From an uncultured Chloroflexota bacterium (GTDB lineage Bacteria > Chloroflexota > UBA11872 > UBA12225): a DNA stretch of 64,000 nt. This document shows positions 1-9,483 of the stretch, piece by piece. Location of the stretch: positions 8,354-72,353 of the forward strand of contig CADCTC010000170.1 of the NCBI GenBank assembly GCA_902805635.1. The letters are read 5' to 3'. Position numbers and translations under genes: made by a program. Position 1 is the stretch's first letter, and each line of letters starts with the position of its first letter. The notes beneath the pieces are model-generated. The model was not told the origin of the DNA, searched no databases, and saw only the letters and a program-made list of their open reading frames with translations.

Positions 1-1
1 G

Positions 2-577
2 GCACGTAGCTCCGGCGCAGCGGCAGTGATCGACGGGAAGATTTACGTCGCCGGAGGGCGTCCGCCGCGCGGCGCCGACTTCGCGGCGTACGACCCGCAG
101 ACCGACACGTGGGAGGTGCTGCCCGACCTGCCGACGGCGCGCAACCACCTGGCGGCTGCCGCCATTGGCGGCAAGGTGTACGTCGCGGGTGGCCGCTTCG
201 GCGCAGGTGTGGGCAGCGAGATGACAGGCGCGCTTGAGGTCTACGACCCCGTGGAGCGGACGTGGTCGGCGCGGACGCCGCTGCCGGCAGTGCGGGCAGG
301 AGTGAACGGGATAGGCGCGCAGGGCTGCCTCTACGTCTTTGGCGGTGAGGGGAACGACGCGCACCCGCTGGGGATCTTCCCGCAGCACGACCGATATGAC
401 CCCTGGACCGATACGTGGCACGCACTGGAGTCGCTGCCGGTGCCGGTGCACGGCGTCACCGGCTCGGCGGTGCTAGACGGCTGGATCCACCTGCCTGGCG
501 GTGGCACATCGCGCGGGGGCAATAGCGGCTCGACAGTTCACCAGGTCTACCGCGTGACGGAGACGTGCGGCGTCTGA
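2..577 (+). CDS. Kelch-repeat protein, 5'-truncated by window start
   Basis: Frame is open to base 2 (ARSSGAAVIDGKIYVAGG...). Repeated kelch blades: KVYVAGGR...YDPVERTW, CLYVFGGEG...YDPWTDTWHALESLP. Confidence 0.9.
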   Translation, partial: ARSSGAAAVIDGKIYVAGGRPPRGADFAAYDPQTDTWEVLPDLPTARNHLAAAAIGGKVYVAGGRFGAGVGSEMTGALEVYDPVERTWSARTPLPAVRAGVNGIGAQGCLYVFGGEGNDAHPLGIFPQHDRYDPWTDTWHALESLPVPVHGVTGSAVLDGWIHLPGGGTSRGGNSGSTVHQVYRVTETCGV

Positions 578-584
578 GCCGGGG

Positions 585-1640
585 CTACGGCAGCAACGGC
601 ATGCTCGTGGGCAGCGTGCCCGTGACGGTATCGACGCCGCGGGCGACGCCAGGCAGATGGTGCAGCCCGGGCACTCGATCCACCTGGCCGGCGGCGCCGG
701 CCATGATCGCGTCGATCTCGGCCAGCACGCCGGCGGACAGCGTGAGCTCGAGCGCGCGCACGTTCTCTTCTATCTCGTGTGGGGTACGGCAGCCGCTCAG
801 AGCCACCGACACGGCAGGATGGCGGAGCGTCCACGCCAGCGCGAGGCGCGGCAGCGTGGTGTCCAGCCGGGCGGCCAGTGCCTTGAGCTGCTCGACGACC
901 TCCAGGTTGTGCGGCAGGTGCTCCGGCGCGAAGAGTGACTGGCCGAAGACCAAGCCGGATGCGCGCCAGTCCTTGCCGGGGAACGTGGTGCCCCGCCCCA
1001 TGGCGCCGGTGAGCAGCCCGTGGGCGAGCGGGCCATACGCCATGACGCCGATGCCAAGCTCTTGCGCGGCCGGGAACATCTGACGCTCCCAGCGTCGGTC
1101 GAACAAGTTGTAGCCAACCTGATCGGCGCAGATTGGCGCGTGCTTCTTTGACTCCTGCAGCTCGTAGGCGGTGTAGTTCGAGACGCCGATGTAGCGCGTC
1201 TTGCCCTCGGCCACCAGATCGGTGAGCGCGCGCATCGTCTCCTGGAGCGGCGTGTCGATGTCCGGCCAGTGGATCAGGAGCAGATCCAGGTAGTCGGTGC
1301 CGAGGCGGCGCAGGCTCTCCTCGGCGATCTGCTTGACGGTGGAATAGCGCGAGTCCATCTTGCGCGTGAAGGTAACCGGGTCCCAGCTCACGGCGGTCTT
1401 GCTGACCAGCACGATGTCCCGGCGCCGCGCCCCCAGGGCGCGGCCTAGCACCTGCTCCGAGTGGCCCAGGCCGTACCCCGGCGCGGTGTCGAATAGGGTG
1501 ACGCCGAGATCGAGCGCCCGATCGATTGCGGCGACCGCCTCTGTCTCGTCGATAGCGCCGTAGGTGCCGCCGAGCTCCCAGCAGCCGAAGCCGATGGCCG
1601 ACACCTCCAGATCACTTGCGCCCATCTTTCGGTAGTCCAT
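585..1640 (-). CDS. Aldo/keto reductase
   Basis: MDYRKMGASDLEVSAIGFGCWELGG, LGVTLFDTAPGYGLGHSEQVLGRAL, RYIGVSNYT. The ORF extends to 1700, but the start at 1640 fits family N-termini. Confidence 0.95.
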   Translation of the reverse strand: MDYRKMGASDLEVSAIGFGCWELGGTYGAIDETEAVAAIDRALDLGVTLFDTAPGYGLGHSEQVLGRALGARRRDIVLVSKTAVSWDPVTFTRKMDSRYSTVKQIAEESLRRLGTDYLDLLLIHWPDIDTPLQETMRALTDLVAEGKTRYIGVSNYTAYELQESKKHAPICADQVGYNLFDRRWERQMFPAAQELGIGVMAYGPLAHGLLTGAMGRGTTFPGKDWRASGLVFGQSLFAPEHLPHNLEVVEQLKALAARLDTTLPRLALAWTLRHPAVSVALSGCRTPHEIEENVRALELTLSAGVLAEIDAIMAGAAGQVDRVPGLHHLPGVARGVDTVTGTLPTSMPLLP

Positions 1641-1701
1641 CGCCGCCTCCTGACCGCCCGGTGCTGTTGGCATGGCTCGCCTGGCTGACATGACGCGCAT
1701 C

Positions 1702-3165
1702 CTACCCGATAGCGTCGCCGACGACGCTAGAGGAAGCTCCCTGGCCGGCGGCGGCCGGCCAGGGCGAATCTCGCTGAGTGCGCACCAGGCGCTGGAAGAG
1801 CTGGACCTGGAGATCGCGCTCCACCTCTCTAGTCTCCTGGCTGCCGGCGAGGTTGCGGCGCTCGTCGGGATCGTCCTGCCGGTCGAAGAGCAGGTAGGGC
1901 TCGCCGTCGCCGTTAACCGCCATCTTCCAGCGATGGTCCATCATCATGATCTCGCCACGGAACTCAGATACCACCTCGGCACGGTGCTGGGCGTCCGGAC
2001 TTTCTAGGACGGGCTGCAGCGACCGGGCGAACTGTTCAAAGCCGATGGCCCCGCCGGCCAGGTCTACCAGCGTGGGGCCGACGTCGATCAGCTCGACGAG
2101 TGCCTCGCTCACGCGGCCAGCGGCGGCGGAATGGACGATACCGGGTGTGCGCACGATCAGCGGGACGCGGACGGCGCCGTCGAGGAAGTTCCCCTTCTTG
2201 ATCAGCCCGTGGTCCCCGTTGAGCTCGCCGTGGTCGGAGGTGAGCACGATAACTGTGTGGTCTAGCTCTCCGCGACTCTCCACCGCGTCGAGGAGCCGGC
2301 CCACCTGCTCGTCGAGCAGCGAGACGTTGCCGGCATAGTTGGCGCGCATCGCTTCGACTTCGCCCGGCTCGAGCGTGGGGCGACGAGACACCTGCAGATC
2401 CAGGTTGCCTTTTGGCCGAGGGGCGGCGTCGGCGATAGGTCCCAGTGGCGGCGGCATGCTAGCCGGGTCGTACATGGATGCGTACGGCTCGGGCGCGTCC
2501 CACGGCTCGTGCGGGCCGGGGAAGCTGACCCAGCAGAACCAGGGTTGGTCGCGGCGGTACTCGCGCAGGTAACGGCTGGACTGCTCGCCCACGTACACGT
2601 CGTAGTAGTCCTCGAGCGGCAGGACGGTGGGCCGGACCAGGTGTGGCTTGCTGGCGACTCGCTCGCGCACGTCGGCCTTGAACGCGTCCCAGAGGCCCTT
2701 CGCTTCCCAACGTGCCGTGAGGTTGCTCAGCGTGCTCACCGCCGCTTGCGGCCCGGTGAGCTCGTCCACGTCGTCGAGTCCATAGGCGTGGAGGAGGTGC
2801 TCCTTCTCGCGCAAGTCGAGGAAGTCGGGCGGGAGGGCGTGCGGGTGCAGATGGGTCTTGCCGAAGACGCTGGTCCGGTAGCCCGCGTCACGGATCACTT
2901 GCATCCACGTGGATGCGTCGGGTGACAGCGTGTAGGTCCGGTTCTGCCAGATGCCCATGTTGTGGGGATACTGACCGGTGGCGAGGCCGAAGCGGGCGGG
3001 GATGCAGATGGGAGAGGTCGTGACACAGTTGACGAAGCGAACACCGGACGCGGCGATGCGATCGATGTTCGGGGTGCGGACCCAGCCCCCGGTGCAGCCC
3101 AGCGCGTCATGACGCAACTGGTCCATCATGATGAAGAGAATGTTGGGTGGGCGCTGCTCCGTCAT
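1702..3165 (-). CDS. Type I (Cys-type) sulfatase
   Basis: PNILFIMMDQLRHDALGC; CIPAR formylglycine motif followed by GLATGQYPHNMG; TSDHGELNGDHGL. Confidence 0.95.
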   Translation of the reverse strand: MTEQRPPNILFIMMDQLRHDALGCTGGWVRTPNIDRIAASGVRFVNCVTTSPICIPARFGLATGQYPHNMGIWQNRTYTLSPDASTWMQVIRDAGYRTSVFGKTHLHPHALPPDFLDLREKEHLLHAYGLDDVDELTGPQAAVSTLSNLTARWEAKGLWDAFKADVRERVASKPHLVRPTVLPLEDYYDVYVGEQSSRYLREYRRDQPWFCWVSFPGPHEPWDAPEPYASMYDPASMPPPLGPIADAAPRPKGNLDLQVSRRPTLEPGEVEAMRANYAGNVSLLDEQVGRLLDAVESRGELDHTVIVLTSDHGELNGDHGLIKKGNFLDGAVRVPLIVRTPGIVHSAAAGRVSEALVELIDVGPTLVDLAGGAIGFEQFARSLQPVLESPDAQHRAEVVSEFRGEIMMMDHRWKMAVNGDGEPYLLFDRQDDPDERRNLAGSQETREVERDLQVQLFQRLVRTQRDSPWPAAAGQGASSSVVGDAIG

Positions 3166-3184
3166 TGGGGCGTCGGTTCTCCTT

Positions 3185-3198
3185 CATATGGCCATATG
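3185..3198. promoter_or_regulatory. 14-bp perfect palindrome CATATGGCCATATG in the divergent sulfatase/SBP intergenic region
   Basis: Read directly; AT-rich for this region and adjacent to the AAGGAG of the minus-strand sulfatase. Confidence 0.5.
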
Positions 3199-3309
3199 TC
3201 CTATCGGCGGTCTATCAGCCGTGAGCGCCCCCGCTGCCCGCCGCACTTGGCCGTCCAGGGGAAGACGATGGTAAGCTGCACGATGATAATGGACCATACG
3301 TGTACGCAC

Positions 3310-4638
3310 ATGTGTGCATCGCGAACGCCGCGCACGCGCCGCGCTGCGCTGCGGGCGGCGGGGTTGGCACTTGGCGGGACGACAGCGCTGGCGGCGTGCA
3401 ACGGGTCCGCGGGTGAGCAGGCCGCGCCGGCGGCGTCGCTGGACAAGCCGGCGCGCGTGGTCTGGTTCAACTTCGAAGGCACCGGCGTGAACCTGGAGGG
3501 GAACAACAAGTCCATCGAGACGTTCAAGGCGAAGTTCCCTAACATCACGGTGGAGAACGCCGCGCAGCCGGAAGCCGGCAATGCCTACTACGCCAAGTTC
3601 TTTTCCCTGGTCGCGGCCGGCACGGCACCCGACCTCGCTGAGGGGAGCGCCAGAGACGTCGCCGACTTGGTGGCGCGGAAGCTGGTTCTGCCGATCGGGC
3701 GCTACGTGACGCGTGACAAGTACGACCTGTCTGACTTCGTCCCGCGCGCGCTGGACCAGTACCGCATTAAGAACGACCTGTGGGCGCTGCCGCGCGACTT
3801 CCCCAACCGCGAGCTGGTGTACAACGTCACGGCATTCCAGAAGGCGGGCGTGCCACTGCCCGCCTCGGACTGGAAAAATCCCAACTGGACGTGGGACGCG
3901 TTCCTTGACGCCGCGCGCCGCGTGACGGCGGCGGATGGCTCGGTGTTTGGGTTCAACACCGGCAAGGGCATCCGCCAGTGGGCGGTGTGGGTGTGGGGCA
4001 ACGGCGGCGAAGTGTTTGACGAGACCAAGCTGGAGTGCACGCTGACGCAGCCGCCGGCGGTGGAAGCGCTGCAGTTCCTCCAGGACCTGATCCACAAGCA
4101 CCGCGTGTGGCCGGAGACGCCACCCCAGGGCAGGAACTTCCAGAACGGCGGCATCGCCATCCAGGAGACCGCGCCGATCATGCTGGGCAACGTGCGCCGT
4201 GGCGTGGCCGACAAGTTCACCTGGGACGCCGTGATGCACCCGCGCGGCAAGAACGGGAAGTACGTGGCGGCGGGCGGCGGCGCCGGATGGAACATCGGCG
4301 CAAGCACAAAGGTGCCCGATGCCACGTGGGAGCTGCTCAAGCACATTAGTAGCCAGGCGGAGCAGCTTCAGCTCTGTGGGCTCGGTGCAACAATCGGCTC
4401 ACGCCGCTCGGTGATGACTAACAGCTGCTTCGTACAGAGCCCGCCGGAACACATCAAGCTGTTCGTGGATGGGAGTGACTACCTGCACATCGACCCGCGC
4501 GTACCGAACTGGGACGAGGTGGACACCATCATGAATGAGGAGCTGATGGCGCTCTGGTCGGGGCAGAAGCCGGCCCAGCAGGTCGCCGCCAGCATCAAGG
4601 CCAAGGTGGATCCCGTGCTCAAGAAGCCGGTGGGCTAG
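3310..4638 (+). CDS. ABC transporter extracellular solute-binding lipoprotein (SBP copy 1)
   Basis: RRAALRAAGLALGGTTALAACNGS twin-Arg/lipobox-like N-terminus; SBP family 1 body. Alternative start at 3268. Paralogous to 14204..15589. Confidence 0.9.
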   Translation: MCASRTPRTRRAALRAAGLALGGTTALAACNGSAGEQAAPAASLDKPARVVWFNFEGTGVNLEGNNKSIETFKAKFPNITVENAAQPEAGNAYYAKFFSLVAAGTAPDLAEGSARDVADLVARKLVLPIGRYVTRDKYDLSDFVPRALDQYRIKNDLWALPRDFPNRELVYNVTAFQKAGVPLPASDWKNPNWTWDAFLDAARRVTAADGSVFGFNTGKGIRQWAVWVWGNGGEVFDETKLECTLTQPPAVEALQFLQDLIHKHRVWPETPPQGRNFQNGGIAIQETAPIMLGNVRRGVADKFTWDAVMHPRGKNGKYVAAGGGAGWNIGASTKVPDATWELLKHISSQAEQLQLCGLGATIGSRRSVMTNSCFVQSPPEHIKLFVDGSDYLHIDPRVPNWDEVDTIMNEELMALWSGQKPAQQVAASIKAKVDPVLKKPVG

Positions 4639-4688
4639 CGGCAGCGCAGGCAGAAGCGGCACCACCCAACCAAGGAGCAGAGGTCACC

Positions 4689-6116
4689 ATGGCGCAAGAG
4701 TCCCGGCCCAACTTCATCATCTTCTACACGGACGACCAGGGGTACGGAGACCTCTCCTGTATGGGGGCGACCGACTTCAGGACGCAGCACCTCGACGCAC
4801 TGGCCGCCTCCGGGGCGCGCTTCACCAACTGGTACTCCAACTCTCCGGTCTGCTCGCCGTCGCGCGCGTCGCTGCTCACCGGACGCTATCCGGGCAACGC
4901 AGGGGTACGGTCAATCCTGACGAGCCACCGCACCGCGAGTGGCCTGCCCCCGGAAGTGCCCACGCTGGCGGAAGCGCTCAAGCCGCTCGGCTACCAGACA
5001 GCGATGTTCGGGAAGTGGCACCTGGGACTGGCCGAGGGGTCGCGCCCGCATGACCACGGCTTCGACGAGTGGTTTGGCTTCATGGCGGGGTGCATCGACT
5101 ACTACTCGCACATCTGCTACTGGTGGATGAACCAGCCGCTGGAGGTGAAGCAGCGCGCCGGAGTGGCGAACCACCGGACGAATCCGCTGCACGACCTCTG
5201 GGAGAACGGCGACGAGGTATGGCGCGACGGCGAGTACTTCACCGATATGGTGGCCGAGCGTGCGGTGGAGTACGTGCGCCAGGCGGCGAAGTCGGAGGAG
5301 CCTTTCTTCCTGTACGTACCGTTCAGCGCGCCGCACTACCCGATGCACGCGCCGCAGAAATACAAGGATCGCTTCCCCGACCTGGCGTGGGACCGCCAGA
5401 TCATGGCGGCGATGATCTCCGCGATGGACGATGCGGTGGGCGCGGTGATGGCCGAGCTGGAGCGGCAGGGCGCGCGCGACAACACGCTGGTCTTTTTCCA
5501 GAGCGATAACGGTCCGTCGCGCGAATCGCGCAACTGGTTGGACGGCCGGACCGAGGACCCCTACTACGGCGGCAGCGCAGGGAAGCTGAAGGGGCACAAG
5601 TTCAGCCTCTACGACGGCGGCATTCGGATGCCGGCCATCATGTCCTGGCCGGAGCGCATCCCGGCCGGCCAGGTGCTCGACGAGCCAGGCGTGGCGATGG
5701 ACATCTTCCCGACGCTTCTGGCCGCCGCGGGCGGGGACCCCGCCGCGTACGAGCTAGACGGACGCGACGTGACCGCGATGGTGGCCGAGCGCGCCGCGTC
5801 GCCTCACGACGAGATTTTCTGGGAGATGGGACAGCAGACGGCGGTGCGGCGCGGCGACTGGAAGCTGGTGCTCAACGGCCAGCTGGTGGAGGGCGCGCCG
5901 GCCGAAGACGACGTGTTCCTGGCCAACGTGGTCGAGGACATGGGCGAGCAAGAGAACCTGGCGGGCGCGCGGCCAGAACTGGTGGCCGAGCTTCGCGCAG
6001 CGGCCGAGGGGTGGCGCGCCGGGATCGAGGCACGCTGGGCCACGGAATGGCAGCCGAAGCTCGCGGGCGACCGCCGTGTGATCGCGGAATCCGCGGCGGA
6101 GCGCGGCCTTGCCTGA
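4689..6116 (+). CDS. Type I (Cys-type) sulfatase
   Basis: PNFIIFYTDDQGYGDLSCMG; CSPSR motif with ASLLTGRYPGNAG; MFGKWHLG; FQSDNGPS. Confidence 0.96.
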   Translation: MAQESRPNFIIFYTDDQGYGDLSCMGATDFRTQHLDALAASGARFTNWYSNSPVCSPSRASLLTGRYPGNAGVRSILTSHRTASGLPPEVPTLAEALKPLGYQTAMFGKWHLGLAEGSRPHDHGFDEWFGFMAGCIDYYSHICYWWMNQPLEVKQRAGVANHRTNPLHDLWENGDEVWRDGEYFTDMVAERAVEYVRQAAKSEEPFFLYVPFSAPHYPMHAPQKYKDRFPDLAWDRQIMAAMISAMDDAVGAVMAELERQGARDNTLVFFQSDNGPSRESRNWLDGRTEDPYYGGSAGKLKGHKFSLYDGGIRMPAIMSWPERIPAGQVLDEPGVAMDIFPTLLAAAGGDPAAYELDGRDVTAMVAERAASPHDEIFWEMGQQTAVRRGDWKLVLNGQLVEGAPAEDDVFLANVVEDMGEQENLAGARPELVAELRAAAEGWRAGIEARWATEWQPKLAGDRRVIAESAAERGLA

Positions 6117-6152
6117 CCGCTGCCGCAAGCGCTTTGCCTGGAGGAACCCGCG

Positions 6153-7637
6153 ATGAGCACGAATAGCCGACCGCTCAACGTGCTGTGGCTGATGAGCGAC
6201 CAGCACTCATCACGGGCGCTGGGGTGCTACGGCAACACTATCGTCCAGACGCCGCGGCTGGACCGGCTGGCGGGTGAGGGAGTCACCTTCGAGCACGCCT
6301 ACTGCTCGTACCCGGTATGCGTGCCGGCGCGGTTCACGATGCTGACCGGGCGCTATCCGCACCACCATGGCTCGGTGGGCAACCGTACGCCGCTGCCGCT
6401 GCGCGAGCGCACCGCCGCGCACCACTTCTCGCAGGCGGGCTACGCCACCGCCTTCCTGGGCAAGATGCACCCGGTGGACGCGCAGACCCACGGGTTCGAC
6501 TACTACGTGGACATGGGCCACTACTACGACTATCTGGGGCCGAAAACGCGCGTGTTCACCGAGGCCATGGGGGCCGACGACAGTGGCTCGGGCTCACCCT
6601 GGCTGACGATGTACTTCGAGCGCGACCGCAGCCCGTGGGTGGATCCGAAAGCGCCGCGCCAGCTGCTGGAGCTCAACCCACCTGAAGTGCTCGACGAGCC
6701 GGACCACTTCGAAAGCTTCATCGCGCGCGAGACGATCCGGTTCCTGAGCGAGTACCGCGACGAGCCGCTGTTCACCGTCGTCAGCTTCCTCAAGCCGCAC
6801 AACCCGTTCGCGCCGCCCAGGGAATACGATACGTACCGGCCGGAGGACATGCCAGACGTGCCGGTGATCCCCGGTGACCTGGAACGCGTCCCGCGCCAAG
6901 CGCGGCCGAAGCCGTACCCCGGCGCGGGCACGCCGGATGGCGACGCTTGGCAGCGCCGGTTCATGGCCAAGTACTACGGCAACGTGACCCACCTGGACGC
7001 GTGCGTGGGGCGGGTGCTGGACGCGCTGGAGGCGCTCGGGCTGGCCGAGAACACGCTGGTGCTCTACACCACCGACCACGGCGATATGCAGAACGAGCAT
7101 GGCCTGCGCGCCAAGTTCAACTTCTTCGAGCCGTCGGCAAATATCCCGCTGATCGCCCGGCTGCCGGGACGTATCCCGGCTGGGCAGCGCACGGCGGCGC
7201 TGGTGGACCAGGCGGATTTCGCGCCGACGCTGTTGGAGGCGTGCGGAGTCGACCTGGCGGCGCGCAGCCAGCCGCTGGACGGGGCCAGCTTCCTGCCGGT
7301 GCTGCACGATCCGTCGCAGCCGGGCAAGGAGTTCGCGTTCGGCGAATTCGCGCTGGACACCGGGCGGCCGTTCTACATGCGCCGCGACGCGCGATGGAAG
7401 TACATCTACTACACAGCACCCGAGCCGCCTGCAATGGGCGAGCAGGTAGCGGCGGCCAAACCGGCCGAAGAGCTGTACGAGCCGGAGGCGGACCCAGGCG
7501 AGATGCGCAACCTGGCGGGCGACCCGGCTTATAGTGCTGTAGTGGCGGAGCAGCGCGCCAAGCTGTTGGCGTACGTGGAAGCGCAGGGCGCGCCGCTGGC
7601 GCCGTTCGTGCCGGCTGTGCCGCTGGAGCCCGATTAG
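6153..7637 (+). CDS. Type I (Cys-type) sulfatase
   Basis: NVLWLMSDQHSSRALGCYGN; CVPAR motif with FTMLTGRYPHHHG; TTDHGDMQNEHGL. Confidence 0.96.
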   Translation: MSTNSRPLNVLWLMSDQHSSRALGCYGNTIVQTPRLDRLAGEGVTFEHAYCSYPVCVPARFTMLTGRYPHHHGSVGNRTPLPLRERTAAHHFSQAGYATAFLGKMHPVDAQTHGFDYYVDMGHYYDYLGPKTRVFTEAMGADDSGSGSPWLTMYFERDRSPWVDPKAPRQLLELNPPEVLDEPDHFESFIARETIRFLSEYRDEPLFTVVSFLKPHNPFAPPREYDTYRPEDMPDVPVIPGDLERVPRQARPKPYPGAGTPDGDAWQRRFMAKYYGNVTHLDACVGRVLDALEALGLAENTLVLYTTDHGDMQNEHGLRAKFNFFEPSANIPLIARLPGRIPAGQRTAALVDQADFAPTLLEACGVDLAARSQPLDGASFLPVLHDPSQPGKEFAFGEFALDTGRPFYMRRDARWKYIYYTAPEPPAMGEQVAAAKPAEELYEPEADPGEMRNLAGDPAYSAVVAEQRAKLLAYVEAQGAPLAPFVPAVPLEPD

Positions 7638-7783
7638 GCGGCGTGCCTGCGCCGAGGGCGCAATCCAACCACGGCCCATTGGCCCGTCGTAGGATCCAGA
7701 CTACCTTGCGCGTGCCGCGTGTCCGCGGCACCCGCAGGTGCCAAAGCTGGCACAGATACTGACGTCGCCGGGCGCAGCTTGAC

Positions 7784-8420
7784 GTGACTGATCGGTCTGG
7801 GAGCAACGTGCACGTATCGATCCGTGTGCATGTGTTGCGTTTCCAGCTGACGCTACTTCTGCTTGTTCCGCTGCTCTGCCCGTGGCAGGCGCCCGTCCAC
7901 GCCGAAGAAGTAGGCGACGCGCAGCGCGTGGAGGAGGCAGATCTACCGACACGAAGGCACGGCGGCGGACAAGGACATCGGCGAATTCATCTGGCACGTG
8001 CCACACGCCCACTGGCACTTCGACCGCGGCTTCGCCCTGTACGACCTGTGGGCGGTGGGAGACCGTGGCGAGCCGGTGGTGTGGGCAGCGGGCGGTGACA
8101 AGGTGACGTGGTGTCTCCAGAACAGCTATGCCGTCACGCCGTTCTGGGCTTCCACGTCGCCGCGCGCCTGGTACACATGGTGTCAGCCGGTGGAGCAAGG
8201 GATCGCCCCGGGCTGGGCAGACGTGTACGATAGCTGGCTGGAAGGGCAGTTCCTTGACGTAACCGGCGTACCGGACGGCGTCTACGCGCTACAGGTGCGG
8301 GTGAATCCGGACCGTTCGGTACTCGAGAGCGACTACACCAACAATTACGCCGTGACCTATGTCCACCTCACGGGAGGCAACGTGACGGTACTTGAACCGC
8401 CGGGCGGAGAAACGCCATGA
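7784..8420 (+). pseudogene. Lysyl oxidase-like protein, disrupted: signal peptide in one frame, catalytic core in another
   Basis: Signal peptide (LRFQLTLLLLVPLLCPWQAPVHA) in the frame starting 7784. Core RQIYRHEGTAADKDIGEFIWHVPHAHWHFDRGFALYDLW...DKVTWCLQN...GWADVYDSWLEGQFLDVTGVPDGVYALQVRVNPDRSVLESDYTNN in the frame of 7998, open from 7914. Confidence 0.8.
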
Positions 8421-8842
8421 GCCAGAACCAAACCCAAGACACCACGACTAGGCCGCCGCTTGCCCTGTTTGCCGATACCGACGGTGAGTTGCTGGAAGGC
8501 ACGCCAGGGCTGAGCGAAGACTTCCACTTTCATTTTTATTTCGACGATGGCTCACGGGAGTTGGCCTTGGAAGTGCGAGAGCAGCTGAAGCGGGAGGCAA
8601 CGTTCGGGTTCCAGCTGCCGCCGGTGCGCAGCACGCCGGTAGGGCCGCACCGTTTTCCCATCTGGAGCCTGTGGGTAGACCGCGCGAACTTCGCGGCTGC
8701 GGCGCTGTGGATGATGCAGCACCACGGGCAGCACAGTGTGCTGGTGCACCCAAACATCGACGACGGCTACAAGGACCACACCGAGCACGCCATGTGGCTG
8801 GGCAAGCCGGAGGCGCTCAAGCTAGAGGTGTTCCGCCACTAG
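8417..8842 (+). CDS. DOPA 4,5-dioxygenase family protein
   Basis: FHFHFYFDDGS..., PVGPHRFPIWSLWV, HSVLVHPNIDDGYKDHTEHAMWLGKPEAL. ATGA overlap with the upstream lysyl-oxidase-like frame. Confidence 0.88.
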   Translation: MSQNQTQDTTTRPPLALFADTDGELLEGTPGLSEDFHFHFYFDDGSRELALEVREQLKREATFGFQLPPVRSTPVGPHRFPIWSLWVDRANFAAAALWMMQHHGQHSVLVHPNIDDGYKDHTEHAMWLGKPEALKLEVFRH

Positions 8843-9476
8843 TGCCGTCCAGCCGCCCGACGTACCCCTGCGGACGCAGCAGTCGCCACGCGAGCACGGC
8901 GAGAGCCACGGCCGCGATCACGGCGGCGACGACCCAGCCGACGCTCTCAAGCAGGGCCAGCAGGGCATCCCAGTTGTCGCTGAAGAGCCAGCCAAGGCCG
9001 GCGTAGCCGGCGGCCCAGATGGCCTCTCCCGCGAGCGAGAAGAGCACGAAGCTCCGGAATGGGTAGCGTTCGGTTCCCGCAAGCACGCTCACGATGGGGC
9101 CGGCGGCGGTGAGCAGCCAGCGGGTGATCCAAACCGCGCCACCACCCCAGCGGCCGAAGCCACGCTCGGCGGCGTCAATGGCGCCTGGAGAAATGCGCAG
9201 GTACGGGCCGGCGCGCTCCAGCAGTGGCCGTCCCGCGACGCGACCGAGCGCGTACGCCGTGCAGTCTCCGAACACTGCCGCGAAGAGTGCGGCGAGCACC
9301 ACAGGTACATAGTCGAGCACTCCCTCCGCCGTGAGCGCGCCGGCAGCGAGCAGCAGAATCGATACCGGCATGGGCAAGCCGGCCGCGCCGGCGAATGCGG
9401 AAGCGCCCACCACGTAATAGCCATACGTAGGGAGCAGACCCAGCAGCGTGTCGCCAATACCGTCCACAGACGTCAC
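8817..9476 (-). CDS. DedA/SNARE-associated (VTT) family membrane protein
   Basis: GLPMPVSILLLAAGALTAEG..., FGDCTAYALGRVAGRPLLERAGPYLRIS, AGTERYPFRSFVLFSLAGEAIWAAGYAGLGWLF. GTG start inferred. Confidence 0.88.
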   Translation of the reverse strand: MTSVDGIGDTLLGLLPTYGYYVVGASAFAGAAGLPMPVSILLLAAGALTAEGVLDYVPVVLAALFAAVFGDCTAYALGRVAGRPLLERAGPYLRISPGAIDAAERGFGRWGGGAVWITRWLLTAAGPIVSVLAGTERYPFRSFVLFSLAGEAIWAAGYAGLGWLFSDNWDALLALLESVGWVVAAVIAAVALAVLAWRLLRPQGYVGRLDGTSGGTPLA

Positions 9477-9483
9477 CGGGCCA

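Noticed and set aside
7711-7731. GTGCCGCG-tgtc-CGCGGCAC hairpin
   Set aside because: Likely just the transcription end after the third sulfatase; no further signal.
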